From: Candidatus Poribacteria bacterium
GTDB taxonomy: Bacteria; Poribacteria; WGA-4E; WGA-3G
Direction of reading: 5' to 3'
Length of the DNA: 53,502 bases
Assembly: GCA_026713385.1 (NCBI GenBank)
Contig: JAPOOP010000666.1
Location: 1-53,502 of the forward strand
The position numbers and the translations under genes were made by a program. This document shows positions 33,013 through 42,247 of this stretch, in pieces (position 1 is the stretch's first letter; every line of letters begins with the position of its first letter). The notes under the pieces were generated by a model. The model was not told where the DNA came from and did not search any database. It worked only from the letters and a program-made list of their open reading frames with translations.

Positions 33013-35022
33013 CTACCCAAAATAGCCTTCCTCTATTGTCGTGTGCCCCTCAGCCTGCTGATACGCTAAGTGGAATGTATGCGAGATATGAGGTGTCAAC
33101 AACGACAGGAGAGAACCTGCAATTTCAGTATCAGTTGAAAGCAAAACAATTTGATGACTGGCATAGGGAAAATAACTTTCAACAAGAAGTTGACGGTGGC
33201 TGCTATCCAAACGACCAAGCGGTGTGTCAAGGATCATCGGTAGTGGTTTACCGGAGGTTTTTGCTAATCCCCATAATAGGGCTGTTGTGTAAATTTGCTG
33301 TTCCCCTGCCGATAATTCATCCTTTGAAATAGAGCGATTGTCAGTATCATATAATGTCACAGCAAAGGCATGCGGATCAATTTCAACGCGTTTAATTCGA
33401 TCTGGTTTGTGTGACAGCAGATTGAAACCTTCGACAATAGTATTGCTCAGCGTAACCATCTTCGCTTGTGTGAGTTGCGCTGTATATTCAGCAAGCACTG
33501 TCTGCACATTCTCTACCCGTTTTGGACGTTGGATGTGTGCTTGCCTTTGCTGCTGAGTGTGATATAACATATCCCGTTTATGCTTTGCTTTTTCTATTTG
33601 ATCTGTCAATAAACAAATCATTTCATCTATATTCTGTTTCTCTTTTTGTAGTTGTCCAAGCGTTTTATTCAACTCTGATAGATTCTCGATTATTGGTTTT
33701 AACATATCTTCGGGTGGCACTTTCTGAAGAGCGTTTTCTACTTTTTTCAGTTTTGACCGGGCAATCTCCAAGACTTCGTTCAATTCCTTAAACTCTTGCG
33801 GCGCCTTACTCAGGCAATCATCAATCCACTCTAATATATAATCATACTCAGCCGGTGAGCGTTCCCGGATCTTTTGGAAGTCGCGCAACTCCTCGGGGTA
33901 TTCAAGTTGTTCTGTCAACAACGAGGCGACTTTATTTTGAATCTGTAAAATTTGTGTAGGTTTCAAAGATATGTCTGCCCAAAATTCCTCGGACGGAAGG
34001 TGCTCAAGTAATAGATCTTTGTGTGCTTTTAAAGCGCGATTTTTTGCCTTCCATTCATCTAATTGTAGCTCTTTAAGAAGTTGTACTTTCAACCGCTCCA
34101 GATTTTCTGGAACTAAAGCAAATGGAAACAGTTCTCCACACTGATAGCGAATTTTGTTCTCCAAGTCTTCAATCTCAACTTGGTGTTGTTCCTGTTGATG
34201 ACTCAAATTTCCGCGTTGCCGGGCATAATTTCCACCTTCGGTTGCAAGTTGGTGTTCCTGTTGTTCAATTCTATCTTCTAATTCGTCAATTTGTGTTGTG
34301 TTGTCTTCAGATTCAACTTCAGCATCCGCAAGGCTGCTTTGGAGAGTTTTAATTTCCGATTCCACCTCACTAATTTCCTGTTGAACCGATTCTGGACTAT
34401 CACGTTTAACCAAACGGTTTGAATAGATATGCAGATCGGATTGCAATCGCTCTACTAAAGTTAGCCCGAACAGTGCTTTAATCGACTCTCTGAGAAAAAC
34501 ATCATGACCAGAATCATCCACTAATCTCCGAACATTCTCACCATCAAAAAAGAAAAATTGAGAAACGCCAATAGAAATCAATTCATTTATGTAATCTTGC
34601 CAGTGCTCCTTTCCAAACTCAGTGTTTAACCTATCATTTTCATAAATAGCAAGGTCTTCTTTAACAATTTCTCTACCTCTTTGACGTTTCCACGAGCGTT
34701 CAACCGTGTACCTTTTTTTCTCACCGTCGCGGGCATATTCAAATTCTAAGGATACAGAGGCACGGTCAATGGGTGAATTCGCAGTGGGGCTTCGATGAAT
34801 TATTTCAAAGAGATAATTGTAATATTCATTATGGCTGACTCGGCTCCCAAGTGAGCGTTTGCCATACAGACAAAGGCGAACAGCGTCCAGCAGCGTCGTT
34901 TTACCAGCACCATTCATTCCTCCGATAAGGATTATAGGTTTTCTATCCTTTGGTGTGAGGTGAATGGTTTGTATGCCACGGAACAAACCTACATTGTTAA
35001 GAGTGAGTTTGTGGAGAATCAT
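33013..35022 (-). CDS. dndD: DNA phosphorothioation ATPase DndD
   Basis: 669 residues from ATG 35022, overlapping the end of dndC by 26 bases. Walker A GGMNGAGKTTLLDA (about 34-47), FFFFDGENVRRL, a long coiled coil (about 215-560), the signature LSAGEQQIYTTALLWGL and Walker B PLPMILDTPLGRLDSSHR followed by LLSTDTEI. These are the DndD hallmarks. DndD is thought to supply ATP-driven nicking or structure change for DndC. It lies in the canonical C-D-E order. Confidence 0.93.
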   Translation of the reverse strand: MILHKLTLNNVGLFRGIQTIHLTPKDRKPIILIGGMNGAGKTTLLDAVRLCLYGKRSLGSRVSHNEYYNYLFEIIHRSPTANSPIDRASVSLEFEYARDGEKKRYTVERSWKRQRGREIVKEDLAIYENDRLNTEFGKEHWQDYINELISIGVSQFFFFDGENVRRLVDDSGHDVFLRESIKALFGLTLVERLQSDLHIYSNRLVKRDSPESVQQEISEVESEIKTLQSSLADAEVESEDNTTQIDELEDRIEQQEHQLATEGGNYARQRGNLSHQQEQHQVEIEDLENKIRYQCGELFPFALVPENLERLKVQLLKELQLDEWKAKNRALKAHKDLLLEHLPSEEFWADISLKPTQILQIQNKVASLLTEQLEYPEELRDFQKIRERSPAEYDYILEWIDDCLSKAPQEFKELNEVLEIARSKLKKVENALQKVPPEDMLKPIIENLSELNKTLGQLQKEKQNIDEMICLLTDQIEKAKHKRDMLYHTQQQRQAHIQRPKRVENVQTVLAEYTAQLTQAKMVTLSNTIVEGFNLLSHKPDRIKRVEIDPHAFAVTLYDTDNRSISKDELSAGEQQIYTTALLWGLAKTSGKPLPMILDTPLGRLDSSHRQLLVESYFPYASHQIVLLSTDTEIAGSLLSLLTPHISHTFHLAYQQAEGHTTIEEGYFG

Positions 35023-36424
35023 TGCTGGAACCGCTATTATCTATATTGGAGTACACTTCTTCTGCTGAACGCCAGTCCTCATGGAAGATTTCATCAATTC
35101 GGTCTTGTATCTTCGCACGTCGGCTCATTCCGTCCATTTGCTGTTCTGTGTCAAGGAGTTTTGAAACAAGAATGACAGGAACCTCTTTTTCTTCGCAAAT
35201 TGCTTCCAAAATTTCTTTATCTTTCTTCCTAAAAGAAAAAGTATCATCAAGGATCCAATCACGCTCTCCAACAATCTCTGCGTAAATTTGTGGGACGGCA
35301 TCTTCCCAATCTTGGCGTTCGGTTCGCCAGATTTTACGGATTTCTTCAAGCTCAACATCCGTAATCAATTCAATGTTCGGGTCAGGCCCCTTTTTGCGAA
35401 CTAACTTTTGGACATTCAAAAGCTCTTTTAAGAGTTTTTTGCAAAACTCCAGTGTATAGGGACCATGGACGAGTTTATTATTCAGAATTGTAATCTGTCC
35501 ATTTCGTCGTCGGCGTTCACGAATTTCAGGTTTCTTTTCAGGATCTTGGGTTGAGGCAAGGAAGTCACGGAACTCAAGCAGCGGTAGCATCCAGTCCTCG
35601 CCGTTATCAATGAGCCCTTCCATTGCTTTGTCTTTTGTAACGACAGTACAAGTCCAGCACCCGAAGCGGCTATTTCCACAAGATGGAGTCGTTTCATCAA
35701 CCACCAGCGGACATTCACCCTGTGCATTCGTGTTACGGTAGAGCGTCAGCAATTGCTTATTATCACCACCCCATGGAGAAGAAGCAGACAACAAGTACAT
35801 CCATACATCGTCTGTTGTAAAATCAACAACAGGCGTATAGACAAAGGCGTTGGGTAGCGTCGTATGTAGCGAGAGAAGTGACTCTTTTATGCGATGCAAA
35901 CTTAAGACCTGATCACGTGTTGCACTTTCACCCTTGCGAACCCCCAGAACCATGATAACTTCGCCGTGTTCAGCAACTCTGTCTAAGATAAATTGATTCG
36001 CTGGTCGGATTTTCATCCGATCAGTACACCACCTGAATCGAGTATAAGGCGCAGGATATCCCCTTCCAATGAGATTGACCCAGAAGGTATCATCAATTCT
36101 TGGACGGACGAGAGCTGTCTGAAACGGCATCTCCTGTTCGCGCGCAGTCGTCTCAATTCGGTCTAAAGTGCCAGTGATATAACTAACGATTACCGGTGTC
36201 TCAACAAGCGTATCGGACGAAATCACATAGACTGGGTATTTTCGTTGTTCTGGTGGCAGTTCGGCGAGAGCATACCAGATGAGTTGAAGGGCAGTCGTTG
36301 AGTCTTTTCCGCCGCTGTATCCGATGACCCACGGCCGGGCATTTTCAAGATAAACTTCTTGAATTTCACGGTGGATATCGTCAAGATCACGCGAATTGAA
36401 GATACTGTAGGGGGTCTCTGCCAT
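34997..36424 (-). CDS. dndC: DNA phosphorothioation sulfurtransferase DndC
   Basis: 475 residues from ATG 36424, preceded by TAAGGA at 9 bases; an upstream ATG at 36448 is less likely. The PP-loop SGGKDS is at residues 37-42 (GYSGGKDSTTAL), as in PAPS-reductase-like ATP pyrophosphatases. FRWCTDRMKI (about 163) and CGNSRFGCWTC (about 238) supply cysteines for the 4Fe-4S cluster. It adenylates DNA and inserts sulfur received from a cysteine desulfurase (DndA or IscS). No dndA is in the window. First gene of the C-D-E operon. Confidence 0.93.
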   Translation of the reverse strand: MAETPYSIFNSRDLDDIHREIQEVYLENARPWVIGYSGGKDSTTALQLIWYALAELPPEQRKYPVYVISSDTLVETPVIVSYITGTLDRIETTAREQEMPFQTALVRPRIDDTFWVNLIGRGYPAPYTRFRWCTDRMKIRPANQFILDRVAEHGEVIMVLGVRKGESATRDQVLSLHRIKESLLSLHTTLPNAFVYTPVVDFTTDDVWMYLLSASSPWGGDNKQLLTLYRNTNAQGECPLVVDETTPSCGNSRFGCWTCTVVTKDKAMEGLIDNGEDWMLPLLEFRDFLASTQDPEKKPEIRERRRRNGQITILNNKLVHGPYTLEFCKKLLKELLNVQKLVRKKGPDPNIELITDVELEEIRKIWRTERQDWEDAVPQIYAEIVGERDWILDDTFSFRKKDKEILEAICEEKEVPVILVSKLLDTEQQMDGMSRRAKIQDRIDEIFHEDWRSAEEVYSNIDNSGSSNDSPQTHS

Positions 36425-36753
36425 GAGCTCATTCCTTATCAAAAACATAAAAATTGATCGTCTAATGCAGCTATTTAAGTATAGTATAATTCAGTTAAAA
36501 ATACTACACTTTTTAATTCAAAATTCCAGAGAAGAGGTAATATATCACCCTTTTAACTTGCAGCAATCCAAAGTTTCCGCTAAAATATCAATAGACGTTG
36601 GATATTCGTTCATCATATGAAGGTTCTGCTGACCTCCACCTTCCGACATTCTACGCATTTCCACACACGAAAATAACAGTAGTGGAGGTTCATAGGTTAC
36701 AGCCAGCAAGTAGCCCCTGATTTAGCGTTTCTGCAGAAATAGGATTAACACTT
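36425..36753. other. Divergent intergenic region between dndC and the winged-helix gene
   Basis: AT-rich. On the minus strand TATACTATACTT near 36477-36488 could serve as the dndC -10, without a good -35. Inverted repeat ACCTCCAC (36632-36639) and GTGGAGGT (36682-36689). Nothing else stands out; the promoter of the rightward genes is not obvious. Confidence 0.4.
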
Positions 36754-37878
36754 ATGCAGATTTCTTACCGTGCGATTAAAGAACCTAGCACCCTTATCCG
36801 TAGACTTAGGTACGTGTCCCAAATATTACGAATCGTGGGAAAACGTCCACTGAACAACGAAATTTTGGTGGCTAAGTTAAGAGATTGGAGTAACACCTAC
36901 AGCGACGATCTTAAAAATTATAAATACAATACAGGTGCAGCACACTCCATGAAGAAAAAACCGATGACCCTATTAGCTAGCAACTATCTTGACTTAGCTG
37001 TTAAGTTCGGATTACTCTCCAAAATTTCAAATGTTTATCAATTAACAAGAATTGGACGAGTCCTCCTGAACTTGCTCAATGAAGCATCTGACGAGGAACC
37101 AAACTTGTTCTGTCTTCACCAAGATGAACGGATTTTCTACATTTATCAGATTCTACAACAAGATGCTGATATTTTGCTAACTGTCGTTCATATGCTCCAA
37201 TTCCTTGAAAATCCGACTCACAAAAATTTACAAAAGAATTTTCAGCATGCTTTCTTGGATCGTCTCAAAGCAAAAATTTCAACAAGTTCACAAGAACATA
37301 TTACGGGACGCTTACATGACAGACAAGTTGAGGTTACTACGGAATGGAAAAAGCCCGAGGGTTATGCAGCTTACATTATCCCATCTCGCTTACACTGGCT
37401 TTTAGATCTCGGACTGTTAGATTCAAGAAAGGAAAAAAATAATTTCATTTACCAACTTACGGAAGCAGGACAGCACTTGGTAGAGAAAACCTTACCTCAA
37501 TTGCCAAATTCCGATTTACTTGATGTTACAGATTCATGGTTCAATACACATTTTTTTTCTAAGGTCAGCCCATACATAATCGCCGCTAATGATTTTCGAC
37601 AGTGGCAAGACCTCAATGACGAAGTTCGTCAAAAAGCATGTGAAAAATATCTGCCTGCTGCGTTTGATAAATTTCGGAGAAGCAGCGTTCCGAAAATTTC
37701 CCTCACGCAAGGAACGATGTATCTATGCATACGTTTCGTAACAGAGTTGCATCTGCTCACAAATGTACAAGAACTTATCCAATGGTTTCAAAAACCGCGT
37801 AAATTGGGAAACTATAGATATGAAGTAAGGACCTCAGCACGAGAAAACGAAGCCTATTTCGTAAGAGTTCATATTTAG
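36754..37878 (+). CDS. Winged-helix-like protein of the Dnd-flanking unit
   Basis: 374 residues from ATG 36754. Two stretches look like winged helices: KFGLLSKISNVYQLTRIGRV (about 90-110) and LGLLDSRKEKNNFIYQLTEA (about 222-242), each with a helix, then a wing strand. Otherwise alpha-helical, basic at the C-terminus. No family recognised. First gene of a tight three-gene unit (24 bases to the PIN gene, 13 from that to the ATPase), divergent from dndC. It could bind DNA and recruit the partners. Confidence 0.65.
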   Translation: MQISYRAIKEPSTLIRRLRYVSQILRIVGKRPLNNEILVAKLRDWSNTYSDDLKNYKYNTGAAHSMKKKPMTLLASNYLDLAVKFGLLSKISNVYQLTRIGRVLLNLLNEASDEEPNLFCLHQDERIFYIYQILQQDADILLTVVHMLQFLENPTHKNLQKNFQHAFLDRLKAKISTSSQEHITGRLHDRQVEVTTEWKKPEGYAAYIIPSRLHWLLDLGLLDSRKEKNNFIYQLTEAGQHLVEKTLPQLPNSDLLDVTDSWFNTHFFSKVSPYIIAANDFRQWQDLNDEVRQKACEKYLPAAFDKFRRSSVPKISLTQGTMYLCIRFVTELHLLTNVQELIQWFQKPRKLGNYRYEVRTSARENEAYFVRVHI

Positions 37879-37901
37879 ATTTAAAGAAGGGAATTATATA
37901 A

Positions 37902-38534
37902 GTGAAACCACTGTTATGTGTTGTTGATACAAATTCTTTAATTCACATGCGGGATATTCGCGTCGCTCGAAGATACCTTGGGCTCTGGCTTTGGCGGGAA
38001 TTTACCGTCGGAGTAAGTGACAAAATTATCGAGGAAGTCCAAAAGCAGAGAAAATATCATCCAAGTCACCATATCCAAAGGAAATGTACAAAATCAAAAT
38101 GGGCATTTCAAAACCAGATTGATAAATTGGAAAACGTGTTCCTGCGACCATTCTATCCAAACATGGAGGGAGACAAAGACAAAGGCGAACTTCATAATTG
38201 CTGCGTTGCCTTAGAAGCAATCCTTAATGATAAACATCGTCAGATTATTTTTTTAACTGATGAGCTTCATTCCACAAATCCATGCAAAAAAGGTTTTATT
38301 TATTGTATCTTCGATACTTACCCTATTGGTAAAATATGGTCATCTCTTGACTTTATCCTCTACCTTTTTCTAAGACACCGCAAGAATTTTTCCCTTCCTG
38401 AAGCAGAAAATGTTTTAAGAGATGTAAATTCCCGGATCGGTGGCAAAGTTGAGGATGCTCAGAAAAGGTTAACTACCTTTAACCAGAAATTAAGGCAGAT
38501 TGATCTGACCCTTTCACAATTGCGTAGTTTATAA
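37902..38534 (+). CDS. PIN-domain-like nuclease
   Basis: 210 residues from GTG 37902 (GAAGGGA upstream). Asp9 in VVDTNSLI is the first metal-binding acid of the PIN fold; GELHNCCVALEA (about 93-104) gives the next acid, and IFLTDELHS (about 117-125) the third. PIN domains are Mg-dependent ribonucleases or flap-type DNases. Without a neighbouring antitoxin it is not a VapBC pair. Co-transcribed with the ATPase that follows, so it may be the cutting arm of that unit. Confidence 0.75.
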   Translation: MKPLLCVVDTNSLIHMRDIRVARRYLGLWLWREFTVGVSDKIIEEVQKQRKYHPSHHIQRKCTKSKWAFQNQIDKLENVFLRPFYPNMEGDKDKGELHNCCVALEAILNDKHRQIIFLTDELHSTNPCKKGFIYCIFDTYPIGKIWSSLDFILYLFLRHRKNFSLPEAENVLRDVNSRIGGKVEDAQKRLTTFNQKLRQIDLTLSQLRSL

Positions 38535-38547
38535 TAAGGAGACAGCC

Positions 38548-39729
38548 ATGAATACAGGTCAAATTGATTGGGACCGTATATTTCTCAATGGAAACCCTTT
38601 TGATATTATCCCCCCAACGGATCCGGAACAGGTCATCTGGGTTGGAATGCCAAAATTGAAGGAACGCTTCAACGAAATATTTGAGATAGCGATTTCTTCT
38701 GATTCCACACAAGTTGTTCTCAACCAAGGACCCTACGGAGGTGGGAAAACCCATGCTTCACTCTACTTTAGATGTGAGAAGAACTTACCTTCGGTAAGCC
38801 CAAGTGAAAGCAGAATATATACAATTCCCATTCACATCCCAAGAGACAGTGGAAATCCAGATCAAGGTTTCTACACGGAGCTGCTTGATAGATTGGGTAT
38901 GACCCACGTTCGAGAAATTATACGAGGTGCCGTGAGTAATCTCTTGGAAGCAGAAGCATTGCAATCGCTCCATAAAGTCTTGGGAAGTGAGGAATTAGCG
39001 CGGGCATTCTGGTTGCTTGGAACAGAAGACGCAAGCGAAAAACAGGCACTATTACGCGCCTATTTTCTGGAGGGCAGTACACGCACTGACCTAAAAAAAC
39101 TCGGCATAGCCCGAAACATTACCAAAGCTCAAGATCGCTTCCGAGTGTTGGCTGGTGTCCTACAGTGTTTAATCGGGCTTGATCCAAGTCGAGACCTTTC
39201 ACGACACTCACGGGTTTGTCTCTGGATTGACGAAATGGAGGACATGATCTATTTCACCTCATCGCAGTTTCGGACACTGACTCAAGGGCTTCGGGATATA
39301 GTTGATCGACTTCCCAATTTTTTCACGTTGTTTTTAAACATGTCCCTTGCAGAACCTGAAGAGGACAAGGATATTGAATTACTTTTAGGACGTGCAGTGA
39401 TGGATCGGGTTACCGATGTCGTCTATTTTCCGGAGTTAAAACCTGATGAAGCAGTGCAGTATGTGGATGAACTTGTCAATCATCCTCAGTATCGGGACAA
39501 ACCTTTACCGAACGGACTTCCTCAAACTTATCCATTTGACGAAATAGCATTGCGTATGCTTTTAGAGAATTTAGAGAAGCGAACGCCTCGTGACATCAAC
39601 AAACGATGTAGTAAGGCAATCAACTATGCCTTTCGCGACAATCAGTTTCATCAAGTAGGAAAGGGCATTATCGATCCAGAGTATGTGATGAAGATTGAAA
39701 AGAGTGAACTTGACCAAGATATAGATTAA
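38548..39729 (+). CDS. AAA/STAND-like P-loop ATPase of the Dnd-flanking unit
   Basis: 393 residues from ATG 38548, with AAGGAGAC upstream. Walker A GPYGGGKTH is at about 61-69 and Walker B VCLWIDEMEDM at about 222-232; NKRCSKAINYAF near the C-terminus is a helical end. Similar in style to the ORC/CDC6- and KAP-like ATPases of phage-defence loci. Last gene of the unit. It may use ATP to load or move the PIN and winged-helix partners on DNA. Resembles the ATPases reported with PbeABCD (a Dnd-linked system of haloarchaea), but I could not confirm this. Confidence 0.7.
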   Translation: MNTGQIDWDRIFLNGNPFDIIPPTDPEQVIWVGMPKLKERFNEIFEIAISSDSTQVVLNQGPYGGGKTHASLYFRCEKNLPSVSPSESRIYTIPIHIPRDSGNPDQGFYTELLDRLGMTHVREIIRGAVSNLLEAEALQSLHKVLGSEELARAFWLLGTEDASEKQALLRAYFLEGSTRTDLKKLGIARNITKAQDRFRVLAGVLQCLIGLDPSRDLSRHSRVCLWIDEMEDMIYFTSSQFRTLTQGLRDIVDRLPNFFTLFLNMSLAEPEEDKDIELLLGRAVMDRVTDVVYFPELKPDEAVQYVDELVNHPQYRDKPLPNGLPQTYPFDEIALRMLLENLEKRTPRDINKRCSKAINYAFRDNQFHQVGKGIIDPEYVMKIEKSELDQDID

Positions 39730-39887
39730 ACATGCTACTTTGTCTTATCACCCGCTAATTCGAGAATATTAATCCCTTTCATAGTGCCAGATAAATTGGA
39801 TGTGTTTCGCCACATTTCCCTTGCATTCCAAACCGATTTCGTCTAAACTCGTTTAGCAATTCATTCTGCTTATGAGGAGAACAGAAC

Positions 39888-40973
39888 ATGACTATCCGAG
39901 TCGGTATTGTAGGTACAGGTGGGATTTCACGTGCACACCAGCGAGCTTACGCGAAAGTGGGTGGTTTCGAGATCGTTGCGGTGTGCGACATCATCAAAAG
40001 CAAGGCAAATGAAGCCGCTGAACAGTGGGGTGTTCCGAGAAAGCACGTTTTTTCAAGTTATAACAAGATGCTTGAAATGGATGAGATTGATACCGTAAGC
40101 GTTTGCACCTACAACCAAGGACACCGACGTCCGACAGTTGCAGCACTGAACGCTGGCAAACACGTCTTCTGTGAAAAACCGATGGCGGCGACGCTCCCGG
40201 ATGCCACCGCGATGACTCGTGCAGCGAAGGCGTCCGGCAAAATTTTGCAGATCGGTCTCCATAGCACGTTTAATCCGAGACTCCAATTCGCGAAGAAGGT
40301 CATCGATGAAGGATTGCTTGGCGATATTTACTATTCCGAGTCCTCTGGAGGCAGGCGACGCGGGAATCCCGCGCGCACGTTCATCTATAAAAAGACGGCG
40401 GGTGCCGGTGCGATTGTAGACATCGGGGTCTATAACATGCACAATTCACTGTATGCGATGGGGTATCCGAAACCGGTGCGGGTCTCCGCTATCACCGAGG
40501 ATTACATCTCACAGCAAGACCCACAATTCCGGGGTATCATGGATGTCGAAGAGTTCGGTGTGGCATGGGTGCGGTTTGAAGATGGCGGTGTGATGGTGTT
40601 CAAAATCTCTTGGGCAATCCATCAGGATTCGCTCGGTCCGAGTTTCTGTCTCGGTAAAGAAATGGGAATCTCCTTAGATGGGCCGGTTGTCTATGCCGAT
40701 GCCTATACAGACGATCTTCAGAAACTGGTGAAATCGGAAGGATTGACTGCAGAACCGAATCCACCAGAGGGGATGACAACGATCCGTTTATCAGGATTTC
40801 CAGAGGTCGATGTTTGGGAGGCACAGATGACGGCGTTCCGAGAAGCCGTCAAAGCAGATGCCCCGTCCCCGATACCGCCGGAGGGTGTGCTGCTTACGAA
40901 CGTAATTATGGACGGTATCTTCCGCTCACATGAATCGGGAAAAGAGGTTGCAGTGAGAGTGCCGGAGATTTAG
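39888..40973 (+). CDS. Gfo/Idh/MocA-family oxidoreductase, tandem copy 1
   Basis: 361 residues from ATG 39888, with TGAGGAGA upstream. Rossmann loop VGIVGTGGISRAH (about 4-16), FCEKPMAATL with the family Lys (about 89), and a C-terminal domain with KTAGAGAIVDIGVYNMH carrying the active-site Asp and His. Very similar to the following gene. NAD-dependent sugar or cyclitol oxidation is usual. Confidence 0.9.
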   Translation: MTIRVGIVGTGGISRAHQRAYAKVGGFEIVAVCDIIKSKANEAAEQWGVPRKHVFSSYNKMLEMDEIDTVSVCTYNQGHRRPTVAALNAGKHVFCEKPMAATLPDATAMTRAAKASGKILQIGLHSTFNPRLQFAKKVIDEGLLGDIYYSESSGGRRRGNPARTFIYKKTAGAGAIVDIGVYNMHNSLYAMGYPKPVRVSAITEDYISQQDPQFRGIMDVEEFGVAWVRFEDGGVMVFKISWAIHQDSLGPSFCLGKEMGISLDGPVVYADAYTDDLQKLVKSEGLTAEPNPPEGMTTIRLSGFPEVDVWEAQMTAFREAVKADAPSPIPPEGVLLTNVIMDGIFRSHESGKEVAVRVPEI

Positions 40974-41020
40974 TAAAGTGTGTCTATTCTACATAAAATC
41001 TGTTATGAGGAGATCACAAT

Positions 41021-42106
41021 ATGACTGTCCGAGTCGGTATTATTGGTACGGGTGGCATTTCACGTGCGCACCAGAGCACATACGAGAAAGTAGGCGGTTT
41101 TGAAATCGTTGCGGTGTGCGACATCATCAAAAGTAAGGCGAACCAAGCAGCGGAAGAGTGGGGTGTCCCGAAAAAGCACGCATTTTCAAGTTACAACAAG
41201 ATGCTTGAAATGGACGAGATCGATGGAGTGAGTGTCTGCACTTACAATCAAGGGCATCGTCGACCAACAGTCGCAGCACTGAACGCCGGTAAACACGTTC
41301 TCTGTGAAAAGCCGATGGCGGCGACGCTCCCAGATGCCACCGCGATGGTACGAGCGGCAAAGGCATCAGGCAAAATCTTACAAATCGGTCTCAATCCGAC
41401 GTTTAGTCCGAGACTCCAATTTTTAAGAAAGGCGTTCGATGCAGGGTTATTCGGCGATATCTATTACTCTGAATCCGCAGGATGCAGGCGGCGCGGGAAT
41501 CCGGGACATACGTTCATCTACAAAAAGACCGCGGGCGCGGGGGCAACTGTCGATATCGGTGTCTACAATATGCATGCCTCGCTGTATGCGATGGGTTACC
41601 CGAAGCCGGTACGGGTCTCTGCCATTACTGAAGATTATATCTCGCAGCAAGATCCGAGGTTCCGTGGTATTATGGATGTTGAAGAGTTCGGTGCGGCGTG
41701 GGTGCGGTTTGAAAACGGCGGTGTCATGGTATTCAAAATCTCTTGGGCAATCCATCAGGATTCGCTCGGTGGCAACTTCCATCTTGGGACGAAAGCGGGA
41801 TTCTCGCTGAGTGGACCGGTTGTTTATGCCGATGCGTATGCTGGTGATCTCAAGAAATTTGTGGAATCAGAGGGATTAACAGCGCAGCCGGATCCACCAG
41901 AAGGAATGACCACGATCCAGTTCTCAGGATTCCCAGAGGAAGATAACTGGGCGGCACAGATGATAGCATTCCGTGAAGCCATCAAAGCGGACGCACCGTC
42001 GCCGATACCCCCAGAGGGTGTTTTGATCACAAATGTGATTATGGACGGTATTTTCCGTTCGCACGAGGCGGGGAAAGAGGTAGCGGTGAGAGTGCCGGAG
42101 ATTTAA
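41021..42106 (+). CDS. Gfo/Idh/MocA-family oxidoreductase, tandem copy 2
   Basis: 361 residues from ATG 41021, the same length as copy 1 and nearly the same sequence throughout; differences cluster in the substrate-side C-terminal domain (SESAGCRRRGNPG against SESSGGRRRGNPA, and GGNFHLGTKAGFSLS against GPSFCLGKEMGISLD). 47 bases separate the two genes, and each has its own GAGGAG Shine-Dalgarno. A recent tandem duplication. Confidence 0.9.
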   Translation: MTVRVGIIGTGGISRAHQSTYEKVGGFEIVAVCDIIKSKANQAAEEWGVPKKHAFSSYNKMLEMDEIDGVSVCTYNQGHRRPTVAALNAGKHVLCEKPMAATLPDATAMVRAAKASGKILQIGLNPTFSPRLQFLRKAFDAGLFGDIYYSESAGCRRRGNPGHTFIYKKTAGAGATVDIGVYNMHASLYAMGYPKPVRVSAITEDYISQQDPRFRGIMDVEEFGAAWVRFENGGVMVFKISWAIHQDSLGGNFHLGTKAGFSLSGPVVYADAYAGDLKKFVESEGLTAQPDPPEGMTTIQFSGFPEEDNWAAQMIAFREAIKADAPSPIPPEGVLITNVIMDGIFRSHEAGKEVAVRVPEI

Positions 42107-42112
42107 TAGCGA

Positions 42113-42236
42113 TCAGTCGTCAGCAATCAGTTTGGAAGAACCCCCCTAAATCCCCCTTATCAGGGGGACTTTGAGGGGAAATGCGTAAGTCCTAATTCTT
42201 CATAAAGCCGCGTCTACTGACTGCTGACTGCCAATT
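42113..42236. repeat. GTCAGT-type inverted ends around a CCCCC hairpin
   Basis: CAGTCGTCAGCAATCAGT near 42113-42131 is inverted, imperfectly, near 42222-42236. Inside is CCCCCT (42152-42157) and AGGGGG (42162-42167), part of AACCCCCCTAAATCCCCC, a sequence also very common in cyanobacteria. It fills the gap between two convergent genes, like 15171-15296. Confidence 0.5.
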
Positions 42237-42247
42237 TTAAGCCGCCC

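Noticed and set aside
26143-39729. dptF, dptG, dptH, sspE and dndA in the island
   Set aside because: No protein in the island matches their known features; I looked for the pyridoxal Lys motif of cysteine desulfurases and found none.
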